Assembly (NCBI GenBank): GCA_031216445.1
Contig: CM062206.1
Coordinates: 23,961,501 to 24,025,500, forward strand
Reading direction: 5' to 3'
DNA length: 64,000 bases
Source of the DNA: Lateolabrax maculatus
Lineage: Eukaryota; Chordata; Actinopteri; Acropomatiformes; Lateolabracidae
Below the pieces are notes generated by a model that saw only the letters and a program-made list of their open reading frames with translations, ran no database searches and was not told where the DNA came from. Both the position numbers and the translations under genes were made by a program. How positions within the stretch are numbered: position 1 is the stretch's first letter; every line of letters begins with the position of its first letter. Below are positions 37,793 through 47,165 of the stretch, in pieces.

Positions 37793-38703
37793 ATATCGGT
37801 GATTTGGTGAATTGTGAGAAAAACCATCTAACAGAACAAGCAAATGTGGGACTGATGCTGATGTACTGTCATACATAAGAGTATTGGTTATTGATAAATG
37901 CTGCCATACTGTAGATGATTAACATATACTTGATAGATGTTCTAATGGCCTTTGGAACTCGTATGTCACCTATGACCATACTATAAGTTCACCCTATGAG
38001 TGTTTGAATGTGTTAATGGTCTCAAAATGTGGACCTTATGTACTCAGTAAAACACTCTGGACATCAATGTCTGACAAAGATGCCTTGAGTTAAAATAATG
38101 AGGCATGTGCAGGTCATTCAGTTATACGGCAATAGAATAGTTACTCTAATTGATTTTCTGCTAGCTACATTTTGTTACACTGGCAGACTTTAATATTTCA
38201 TATTGCTGTTAATACTCTGCCATTACAATTTATCCTCATTATTAGTTACTACTTGTTTTCTTAGCACTTAATATTTCTTGTCTTTTTTCTATGTATAAAT
38301 ATATATAACCCCTTCGTTTCTATGTAATTGTATCAAACAGACTGTTATATGGGAGCCACCCTACACTCTAATTTACGCTTTTGGTAGTAAGATAGTGGAT
38401 GCACTGGAAGATTAAGAGTAAAGTTTCCCTGCGGTCCTATTCGTTTGGGGAAGTAGACCTAGGTTTTTTTGTTTTGCATTTTGGATTTTGTTTTAATAAG
38501 GGATTAGCCTATAAATTATGCTGTAATATAGATAAACCAACCAACATAGTTGCTAAAAGGATAGAACTAACATATAGAATCAGAGATGCTTTATTTTTGT
38601 AAAGTTCTTTTGTACCCCCTTTCAGTGTTCCCCTATTTCGAACTGGAAAAGTAAATGGTTAACACTAGCGATTCCTGTGATGCTTTGAGGGTGGGCGATA
38701 ACT

Positions 38704-39540
38704 CTGTTAGACTTATATCATGGAACACGAAAGGGGTAAATGGACCAATAAAACACTGAAGAGTGTTCGCCCATCTAAAAAACCTAAGAGCAGATGTGAT
38801 GTTTCTTCAAGAGACACATTTGAAAGTATCTGACCAATTTAGACTGCATAAAGGCTGGATTAGTCATGTACGAGGGGTTGCAATATTGGTCAGCAAAAAA
38901 ATTCTGTTTGTTCCAAGAGATGTTTTGTCAGACCCATGTGGATATGTGATAGTAAGTAGGCTCTCTATTCCACATACCTGTTTTATTAGTGAATGTATAC
39001 GCTCCGAGCTGGGATGACGTTGACTTGACTTTTGGCCTCCCTTCCAAACATAAATACACAACGATTGATCTTTGGAGGGGATCTAAATTGTGTGATGGAT
39101 CCTAGCCTGGATGAAGTTCTAAAGCTACTCCTATAAAAATGTCAAAATCCTTTTCAATGTTTTTGAAAAATAATGACCATATAGACCCTTAGAGGCTTTT
39201 AAATCCAAATGCTAAGATTCTTTTCTTTTTTTTTCAAATGTTCATGGCTTTCTCTCGGATTGATTACTTTTTTCTAGACAGAGCTTTCATACCCTTGATT
39301 AAGTCTGTGGAATACTTAGCCATTATTATTTCGGACCATGCTCCTTTACAATTAGACATCTGTTTCACCTTGAACCAAAAAGATCGCCCGCAATGGAGCC
39401 TGAACCCCTTGCTGCTCTCTGATAAAGACTTCTGCAGTAAAATGTCTAAGACCATAGATACCTTTATTGAAACCAATATATCCAGTACAGTCTTTACCCC
39501 CTTTAAGAAACTTTTAAAGCGGTTCTACGAGGGGAACTAA
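38704..39540 (+). pseudogene. Tx1 ORF2 endonuclease domain, broken
   Basis: An APE-type endonuclease begins with RLISWNTKGVNGPIK near 38710 and continues with VFAHLKNLRADVMFLQETHL (38763-38825, containing the catalytic QET block) and GVAILVSKKILFVPRDV. NVYAPSWDDVD and LIFGGDLNCVMDPSLDE follow near 39060-39115 in other frames, and then SRIDYFFLD and IISDHAPLQLDI (39253-39360, the terminal SDH block). The frame is interrupted by a stop before VFAHLK and by several frameshifts. Compared with full-length copies, a short stretch between ISHV and RGVAI appears lost. Confidence 0.82.
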
Positions 39541-40600
39541 TCTCATTCATGTCTTACCAAATGAAGAAGCAGCAATTACAATACTTAACTGAATCAATTC
39601 GTAACCTTGAACAGTTTGTTTCTAACCCTTTACCTGAATTAAAACAAAGGGAAAATCTGCATTTAGAGTTTAACTTACTATCTACAAAGAAAGCAGAGAG
39701 GCTACTGTTGTAGTCCCGTTGTCTGGCTTATGAGTACAGGGACAAGAACAGTCGGCTGCTAGCACATCAGTTAAAGCGAGAAGAAGCTTCATGACTGATC
39801 CTCGTCCACAGGACATTAAAAAAGTCTTTGAGACCTACCATACTACGCTGTATACATCAGAATTTACCACAAACAAAGGATTAATGAAACTTTTTTTGGA
39901 CGACCTGATAGAACTAGAAGAGATCCATTTGGCAATTACATCTATGGAGAGTGGCAAGACCCCAGGGCCTGATGGTTTTTTATATTTTTTTTAAATTTAA
40001 GCATAAGCTTTCTCCAATTCTCCTAGGAATGTTTCAGGTGTCGCTGGGGAAGGGCAACCTCCCCCCTACCCTTACAAAAGCAACCATTACACTTTTGCTT
40101 AAAAAGGACAAACATCCTCATGATTGTGGATCTTACCGGCCCATCTCACTTCTTAACGTATATCCAAAAATCATTGCAAAAGTGCTTTCATGCCGAGTTG
40201 AGAACATCATGCCATTAATTATCTCTGAAGACCAAATTGGTTTTATAAAAGAGCGTCACTCGTTCTCTAACATGTGTTTAGAATACTAATTCAATACATT
40301 CTCTATATTTCTCATTAAGAAGAGGCACAGGCCAAGGACGTCCACCGTCACCCCTATTGTTTGCAGTTGCAATGGAGCCACTATCCATTGCACTGAAAAC
40401 ATCTCCACTCTTACAGGGAATGCAACGAAGTATGATAGAACATCGAGTGTCATACTAAGCAAATGACCTTTTGTCATATGTGAATGATCCAGTGGCATCC
40501 TTTCCTACGATTGAATCAATTCTAACGGAATTTGGTTCATTCTCAAGATATAATTAAACTTTTCAAAAAGTGAACTGTACCCGATAAATGATCTGGCATG
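39541..40600 (+). pseudogene. Tx1 ORF2 reverse transcriptase, motif A deleted
   Basis: An RT linker (LISFMSYQMKKQQLQYLTES, SRCLAYEYRDKNSRLLAHQL) leads into the RT domain: MTDPRPQDIKKVFETYHTTL, then SGKTPGPDGF near 39945-39975, YRPISLLNVYPKIIAKVLS and EDQIGFIKERHSFSNM to 40270. Motif B (RGTGQGRPPSPLLF) follows after only about 15 codons. Roughly 90-100 residues that normally lie between, including motif A with its catalytic Asp, are therefore deleted near 40285-40313. The motif-C position (about 40452-40470) reads Y-stop-A-N-D, so it is also destroyed. Confidence 0.8.
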
Positions 40601-41735
40601 TCAAATACAACTGAACTCTGTACCTTTTCATTCAGCCAGCTCAGGTTTTAAGTACCTTGGTGTCAATATAACCTGTAGTCTTACCTCTCTCTACACAGCC
40701 AAACTTACTCCACTGGTTGAGAATATGAAAAATGATCTCCTTCAGTGGGGCAGCCTACCGTTATCGTTAAAAATTAATGTAATCCCATAATTCCTGTACA
40801 TGTTCAGATGCTTACCAATTTTTCTACCAAAATTTTTTTTACATTCTATTGATAGGGCTATTTTGAACTTTATTTGGGCTGGTAAAATCCCCAGAGTGAG
40901 CAAAATCTTTCTCCAATGCCCCCGGGATGTAGGTGGCTTAGCCCTTCCTAAATTTATTTATTATTACTGGGCAACTAACATTCAAATAATATAATTTGGG
41001 ATAAACGCCCCTGAAACAAATTGGGGCATCTTAGAAGCTCAGTCATGTCATTTATCTCCTCTTCCTGCCTTAGTATATTCATCTCTTCTAATCAGACCAT
41101 CCTGCCATTCATCTAACCCAATTGTCCTTGCCACTCTTACAATTTGGATTCAGTTTCGCCATCACTTTAAATTTTTCGATCCTTCTCCTTTGTGCCAAAG
41201 TAATCAGTAATAATAGCTTATTCCCACCTTCTGTAGTGGATGCGACCTTTATACAATGGAAAAGAAGTAGATTGAAATGTTTCAAAGACTTTTATGACAA
41301 TGATCATTCTATCAGCTTCGATATTTTAAGTAAGATATATGAGCTTCAGATGTTTTCAGATCCGTCACTTTGTGCTGAAACATTTTCCTGTTCCTGAGTG
41401 GACTTATTTCTAATGTTTACTACCAGATTATGACTGCTACTGATCATTTCTCTGTAATTAAAACTAAATGGGAAAGTGAATTGGAGATAAATTTAACGGA
41501 GGATTGGTGGGTAGATGCACTGAAAAGGGTGAATACATTTATCTCTTGTGCTAGACTAAGTCTTATCTAGTTTAAAGTTGTCAATAGGATGCACTTTAGC
41601 AAAAACAGGCTTGCTAGGATATTTCCAGGTCATGACGCAAGATGCAACCATTGTGATAATCCACAAGCAGATCTATTACATATGTTTTGGATTTGTCCAA
41701 ATCTTAGACTTTTTTGGTGCTATGTCTTTGATACT
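40601..41735 (+). pseudogene. Tx1 ORF2 C-terminal region with zinc knuckle
   Basis: Frames encode GFKYLGVNITCSLTSLY, NDLLQWGSLPLSLKINVIP, LHSIDRAILNFIWAGKIPR and CPRDVGGLALPKFIYYYWA (40905-40970). Then come a degraded stretch, EINLTEDWWVDALKR, and a zinc-knuckle-like CNHCDNPQADLLHMFWIC with spacing C-x2-C-x8-H-x4-C at about 41645-41700, followed by PNLRLFWCYVF. This order is normal for Tx1/L1-group ORF2. The frame changes at least three times. It is cut off near 41735 by the hAT element. Confidence 0.8.
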
Positions 41736-42744
41736 CTTTTTAGCATTTTGCCCAGGCTGAGCCATCTGACAGTTGTGTGGTAGCCAATGTCACTATGTTC
41801 AGTCTCATGCTCCTCCAAAAGTGATTCAATGCTCGTGCCCTGATGAAGTTAACTATTTTAGTTACAACATTAATAACATCATTTTTAGCACTGGCTTGCA
41901 CAACACATGCTGATGTATAATACAATGCAAAAATACCAATTTTTGATCTGGGTCGATTTCAATCACTTTATCTTGCATACATTTCAAAAGTCCCACATTT
42001 TTCCCAGTCAGACTTGGACAGCCGTCCGTTGTGACACCTGCCAGTCTGTCCCATGTCACACCCAGCGTGTCCATGCATGCATCTACCTCCGTGAACAGAT
42101 CGCTCCCTGTTGTTGTCCCTTTCATTGACCACAGTGCTGCCAGCTCCTCCGTAATCTTGAAGTCCTTTATCCCAAGGAATACGAGTAACTGGGCTGTGTC
42201 ATGGACATCGCAGCTCTCGTCCAAAGCCAAGGAGAAAAAGTCAAAACTTGCTACTTCACGTTGCAGCTGAAGCTCCAGATTCCCCGCAATGTCCTCGATC
42301 CTTCTCGTCACGGTTCGCCTGATTATCGGGACTTGCTCAAATGCTTCTTGTTTTTCAGGGCCATCAAGCACTCTTTGACAAACTCCCCCTCCGAGAATGG
42401 CTTACTGTTTTTAGCGATTTTGTGGGATATCACAAAGCTAGTCTTGGTTGCTGCATCCCTGGATGTGTGAACCTTGGTAAAAAAGCCTTGCAGCTTTTGT
42501 AGCTTAGCTAGCAAAGCGTCCGATGTCCCCATTTTTCAGCATCAGTCAAGTTTTTGTATTTCTCCGCGTGCTTCGTCTCGTAATGCAGACTCAAATTGTA
42601 ATCCTTCAGCACGGCGATCTGCTCTCCGCAAACTAAACACACGGCTTTACCTCCGACTTCAGTAAATAAATACTTAGCAGTCCATTTTTCGTTGAAAACA
42701 CTGCATTCGGTGTCTACCTTTCTTTTTTTAGCATGAGCGGACAT
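41735..42744 (-). pseudogene. hAT transposase (GTF2IRD2/ZBED-like), truncated
   Basis: The start codon is at 42744. An N-terminal BED-type zinc finger is visible (KAVCLVCGEQIAVLKDYNL then HYETKH: C-x2-C … H-x4-H). After a frameshift come FTKVHTSRDAATKTSFVISH and SKPFSEGEFVKECLM. After another come EAFEQVPIIRRTVTRRIEDI, the RNase H-like block FFSLALDESCDVHDTAQL with the first catalytic Asp, MKGTTTGSDLF, AGVTTDGCPSLTGKNVGLL and LHCIIHQHVLC. Near 41735-41800 the trace NHF…LLEEHETEHSDIG, YHTTVRWLSLGKML remains. The C-terminal catalytic Glu region and hAT dimerisation domain are absent. It is the same general lineage as domesticated GTF2IRD2-type genes, but clearly dead here. Confidence 0.85.
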
Positions 42745-42959
42745 TTTTGAGGGCTAAAGTCGTCTTGTGAGTTGTGACTGCTCGTACACCTGATTCAATC
42801 ATGCGCACGTATTTGATTTACATTTTTTCATTACATGAATAAAACACTTCAAAATAAAAGCACTACAGCTTTAGTCCATGCATGAGGTAAAATTAGAAAA
42901 TGTGTTTATTTTGTAATTTCCAATCAACCTCACACAGGCCAGTCAGAGTCAACCAAAGG

Positions 42960-42998
42960 GCCGTATGTGGCCCTCGGGCCGTACAATGCCCAGGTCTG
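42960..42998 (-). repeat. hAT terminal inverted repeat (surviving end)
   Basis: The minus strand begins cagacctgggcattgtacgg, followed by gcccgagggccacatacgg. The GGCC-rich tip is characteristic of this hAT lineage. It is 5' of the transposase start at 42744, with about 215 bp of leader. Confidence 0.78.
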
Positions 42999-43449
42999 TC
43001 TTAGAGGATGTAATGAGAATTTTGCTTAGAAATGGCAACCTTTCATCTTATACTTTAACAACCTCTCTGTGCTCCAATCCTTTTTTCTGGTTGTTTGTTG
43101 TTCTGTTATGTCTGAGTTATGAGTTAAGTATGGAAAAATGGAAATATTTTCTGCCTTTTGAATCTTGTATACCATATTAAATATTTTCACTAATAATAAT
43201 AAAAAAAGACAAAGCATTTCACCATTTCCATCTCATTCACCCATTAACACTCACTCACACACACCATGCAAGGTTCTGGCCTGCCCATCGGGAGCAATTT
43301 GGGGTTCTTGCACAGGGTCGGGGACACTTTCACAAGTGGATAGGAGGAGCCAGGGATCACATTTTATTTTTTTTTCTCCCCAGAACAAATTTTATAAACT
43401 AGTCTGTGACTGAAAGGTCATAGTGCAGGGAGATAGCCATGCAGGACCA

Positions 43450-43593
43450 TGGTAAGTAATATAAAAAGTACAATGTTTGCCACTGAGATGTAGTGGAGCA
43501 GTTGTAGTTTCAGAAAACAGAAATACAAGTACCTCAAATTTGTACTTCAGTACTGTACTTGAGTAAATGTACTTATTTACATCCCACCACTGT
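43450..43593. mobile_element. End of a short DNA element with ccaccactg tip
   Basis: The right tip ends catcccaccactg (reverse cagtggtggg). Subterminal words such as 'gtacttgagtaaatgtactt' and 'aaaaagtacaatgtttgcc' closely follow a very common fish non-autonomous DNA element. The left end is missing, so only about 145 bp remain. Confidence 0.65.
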
Positions 43594-43914
43594 GTATTTG
43601 AATAACATCCATGTCCTTTCAACTTCTCAGTGATTTTCAAAGATTAATTCAAGCAGGAAAAAACCGGGAAACAGTACTGCCTTTTGCCATTGACTTCCAT
43701 GCCTTGTCACAGGAATCAGGACTTAAATACCGAATCGCAAGGCAGAGGTTGAAGAGCAAAAAATAATCTTTACTTTGTCAAAGAGCAAAAGTACAGCTGC
43801 TACTGGGAGGGCAGGCAGAGAGCCATACTAAAACAAAGGGGCAAAGGCAGGCATGAGGTCACACAAGCAGGTCTCAGCAGCAAAAACATCCAAAGAAACA
43901 GCTTGCACAAAATG

Positions 43915-44128
43915 CTTCACATCACGCTTATCCTTGCTGCCCTTCACTGGTAACCTGTCAGTTTTAAAGCTGATTTTAAGGTTGTATGGCTTGTTTTTAA
44001 AGCCTTGCATGGTCAGATTCCTGTCTGTAATCTGTGATCTGCTCATAGGGAATCTGAATTCCCAGAGCCTGATCGCTGCTCGAGATCCTGTGGCAGGGCT
44101 CTACTATTGGTTCCAAAATCCCACCCAG
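43915..44128 (+). pseudogene. LINE RT C-terminal fragment, plus strand
   Basis: The frame near 43918 reads HITLILAALHW, stop, PVSFKADFKVVWLVFKALHG, with later ESEFPEPDRCSRSCGRALLL and VPKSH. This matches the fish LINE ORF2 C-terminal signature 'HITPvL.sLHWLPV..RidFKilllvfKalhGlaP…LRS…LLVVPR'. It carries at least two stops and lacks the RT core. Confidence 0.72.
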
Positions 44129-44329
44129 TGACATCACTGGACATTTGTCAGACTTCACACAGCTCCCTCTGGAGACTCCAAAGGCTTAATACTACTTTTT
44201 CTTTCGCATTTTCAGTAGAACTCCCCAACATTAAACATACTTTAATGTGTAAAATCTGTGGAGTTCTCCTTAAAATTATGTAACAGACTATGCAACACAA
44301 ACTGGATGGGGCAGCGGATGGGGGGGACA

Positions 44330-44635
44330 TGTAGGAAGCTGGAGGCTATTCAGGAGAAGGACAGAGATTGATCGACTGCACACATGTGTGTGTACATATT
44401 TATATTTACTGATAGACTGTACATATATGTTCACTCATTCAGAGATCCACTGCAGATATATAGGGCCAGCAGCTCAGTGTTTTACTTCTATCTTTAGTTT
44501 TATCCTTATTATACTGGTTTGGTTCTGTACTCTTACCTGTACCTCCACTGTGTTTTATTCTCATTGCTGTTGCTGCTATGACCCCTGTATTTCCCTCCAG
44601 TAATAAAGGTTTATCTTATCTTATTTCTTCTTTGT
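44330..44635 (+). mobile_element. LINE 3' UTR with TTATC tail
   Basis: The text from about 44460 ('ttattatactggtttggttc', 'tgtaataaaggtttatc'-like end) terminates in ccagtaataaaggtttatc followed by ttatcttatttc. AATAAAGG plus TTATC repeats is the common 3' end of CR1/L2-type fish LINEs. No coding sequence is attached. It may or may not belong to the RT fragment 200 bp upstream. Confidence 0.6.
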
Positions 44636-44639
44636 ATTA

Positions 44640-46702
44640 GTATTATTTAATAAGAAAAAAATGACCAGAACACGCAGAGTGTGATAACATTCACATTCTA
44701 CTGTGAATGATTGCATTTTTGCAAAGCCTAACTTCCTGATAATAAAATATATAGCATGTCTAGTTAAGACATCTAAAGACTATGCTGTCAAGAAAAGACT
44801 GAAAACCGTGGTACAATATTCAAATACAAAGTATGATGTGTATGACATTACTTTACATCTCATGCAGTTACTGCAGCAGCTTCTCATGCTTGGAAATACA
44901 TTCCATTTAGCTCTATCCAGAGCATTGTAAACAGCAGAAAAGGTAAGTTGCTAAATTTCCAGGGTCTGGAATCTAATTTGTTTGTACTCTCCCCACTGCC
45001 AACACTTCTAATCATGTGGGACGTCAGGTCACTGAGACTGGAGTCTGTGTGACTGTGTTTACGAGTCTTGGTTCGACATTGTTAAAGTAAATGAACCACA
45101 CGCAGTTATTATTAGTAGTAATTAGTTATGAGCCCACCTGAGGCCAACCTGCCACATTATTGGAAACTGTTCTGCTGTCTCATCCGACGTAAGCCTGTCT
45201 GGATAAGCGTATCAACTCAGTGCCAAACAGGTAAAAAGCAAAACTGAATTGCTAGTGTCAGATGCCCCAGTGGTAATCTATGTAGCTTTCTCTTGGTAAG
45301 GAACGCAGCTTTTCCTTGGCTCCTTTAATGGATAATCTTACTCATTTGATGTGATTCATGCAAAGAGGCAGCACCTGCGGCAGAAGGGCATCTGTACAAA
45401 TCCTCAAACAAACCCAAACAAACACGAGTGAAAGTCAAACTAAAGTTTCTTCTTCGTCATCAGCAAATATCCCTTTCCAAATCCCCTCCTCTGCCTATTG
45501 GTATTGTCACAACAGAAGCGGAGCGAACTCTCTCATTCTCTGTGGTGGATAGGGTTAGGTGGCAAAGTCCAATCCTTAATAGATTCACCTGGCAGTGTGA
45601 AGAAAGCTGTAATCCTTGGTTTAGTATCCCGACAATGGCATAGTGAGTACATAGCAGAGAAAGCTATTAGGGCTAAATAGTGTGTAGCACATTCACATTT
45701 CAATGTGTCTTATCAGGGGACTGCAACAAGGCTTAAAGGTGCAGTATGCTTGTGCCGGATTAGGTTGTATCACGTATTGTCCGACCACATCTAGCAGGAG
45801 TGCTTACGTCTGTCCTGAATGGCCACAGTCAAAGGTGGGGCCGTCATAATAATAATAAGCACTTCCTGGCTGCACCACACTGTTCCCCTGATCTCTCTCC
45901 AAGAACTCTGTGTCTTTTGCAAGTCTTTGCACGATTAATTGCAATTGGACTACAAAGGGGGACAGTGATGCACGCTTTTGGCCTTTCATAGTGTTGCCCC
46001 CTGTTGTTGTAAACACAGAAAGTAATAGGTCCAATGAAATTAATATGTTGCTTGGATGTATTCTTACAGTGTGTATGACAATTTTAGCCTTATTCTTTCA
46101 GCTACAACAGACTTGAGAGCAAATAAAAAAATAAAATGGCTCTGACATTGCTTGCAGATATCAGGAAAAAAGATGAAATGAAGCAGACAGGAAGGGACCC
46201 TTCTACACAGGTGTACACCTGCTAAGGAGCTGGCCCTCTGCAATAATGTAAAGTAACACGAGGGAATGCATACAGTCTGCAGGAGGGCACGACTCTGACG
46301 TGTCACGATGACAACATACTTCTCAAGAAGCTGACACAAATCAGGCTTTCCCTCCAATCAGAATCTATATCTCTTATTTAAAACATCGTCAGGGACAGAA
46401 GGACCTTGCCGGTCTCTGAACACTCTTGCCCTCTGATGAGATCCTAGCTCCACGTGATTTTCTACAAAAGGTGATGCCATTTTCCGAGAGATGTGATTTG
46501 TCAGTAGGCACTGTGTTGATCTGTTATCTCAAACATAACCTGCTCAAGGTTAGGTTAGGTGTGCAGCATAAAATACCATGGTGATGTACCCCGGTAAAAT
46601 ATGAACCACCGTTGTAACCCTGAAAACCCAGGGTTAAATCTCAGTTACCTCGCTAAACCCAAATCCTGCTTTGTAGTACAGATCTCTGGTTTGTCATTTA
46701 CA
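44640..46702. other. Gene-free stretch
   Basis: No domain-bearing frame. Overlapping frames near 45358-45680 have no family resemblance. An AATAATAATAA word lies at 45847-45857. Confidence 0.5.
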
Positions 46703-47165
46703 TAATAATAATAACTTACATTTTTATTATGCCTTCAAGGGACCCAAGGACGCATTACACATATGAAGGGCAGACAAGACAAATAACAGAAAACACAAGA
46801 GCAGAAAATAACAGGAGCAATGACTATAGGCCTTGGTGAACAGGTAGGTTTTCAGGAGTTTTCGAAGGTGTCCCTGGATGCAACCTTGCGGATCTCCCCC
46901 GGGAGAGAGTTCCGTAGGCTGGGGACTGCGACATGGTGGGGGTGATGTGCTGGCTTTGGTGCGGGTGAGATTCCTGGTAGCTGAGTTCTGCACATACTGG
47001 AGCCTGATCAGGGCTTTGCTGGGTACCCCGGACAGGACTCCATTGCAGTAATCCAGACGGGAGGTGATGAGGGCATGGGTGAGGGTCTGCCACACAGTCT
47101 GAAAGTGATTGCCTTTATGAAGATTTGAGTGATGGACCAACAATGCTATACCTTGAGCCATGTCC
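46703..47165 (-). pseudogene. LINE RT C-terminus with (TAA)n tail, minus strand
   Basis: A 144-codon minus-strand frame contains LTHALITSRLDYCNGVLSGV, PSKALIRLQYVQNSATRNLT, RTKAS and a later LRKLLKTYLFTKAY. The first block is the well-known 'H.fItSRLDYCNaLLsG.p…LQ.vQNaAaR.LT' signature of fish LINE ORF2. About 100 residues that normally separate it from the terminal 'LKTyLFtkAY' are missing. The element's 3' end is marked by an AATAATAATAA tail (plus strand 46703-46715). It is 5' truncated at about 47165. Confidence 0.78.

Larger units (their letters stand above)
41735..42998 (-). mobile_element. Truncated hAT element inserted in the Tx1 LINE
   Basis: The element runs on the minus strand from a terminal inverted repeat at about 42960-42998 (minus strand starts cagacctgggcattgtacgg, a tip typical of Charlie-type hAT elements) through a transposase frame to about 41735. 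The transposase 3' half and the second inverted repeat are missing. The 8 bases outside the preserved tip are tcttagag (42999-43006), but no acceptable partner copy is present on the other side. Recognisable Tx1 coding sequence lies on both sides. Confidence 0.82.
37546..43210 (+). mobile_element. Tx1-type L1 LINE relic, split by a hAT insertion
   Basis: Pieces occur in the order expected for a Tx1/L1-group LINE on the plus strand. An ORF1 fragment (37546-37792) is followed by a non-coding gap. Then come the ORF2 endonuclease (38704-39540), RT (39541-40600), the C-terminal region with zinc knuckle (40601 to about 41735) and, after the hAT insertion, the last ORF2 residues (LRG…ENF…WQPF at about 43000-43050). 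A 3' end with AATAATAAT/A-rich tail follows at 43191-43206. Every part has stops or frameshifts. No target-site duplication was identified and the 5' limit is uncertain. Confidence 0.8.

Noticed and set aside
41702..41709. tcttagac as the left copy of the hAT target duplication (right copy tcttagag at 42999-43006)
   Set aside because: It matches at 7 of 8 positions but is followed by Tx1-encoded sequence (LFWCYVF), not a hAT tip. The hAT relic begins about 25-30 bp further right, so the match is probably chance.
42031..42470. Plus-strand frames across the hAT element
   Set aside because: They are antisense shadows of the BED/hAT transposase, whose catalytic motifs are on the minus strand.
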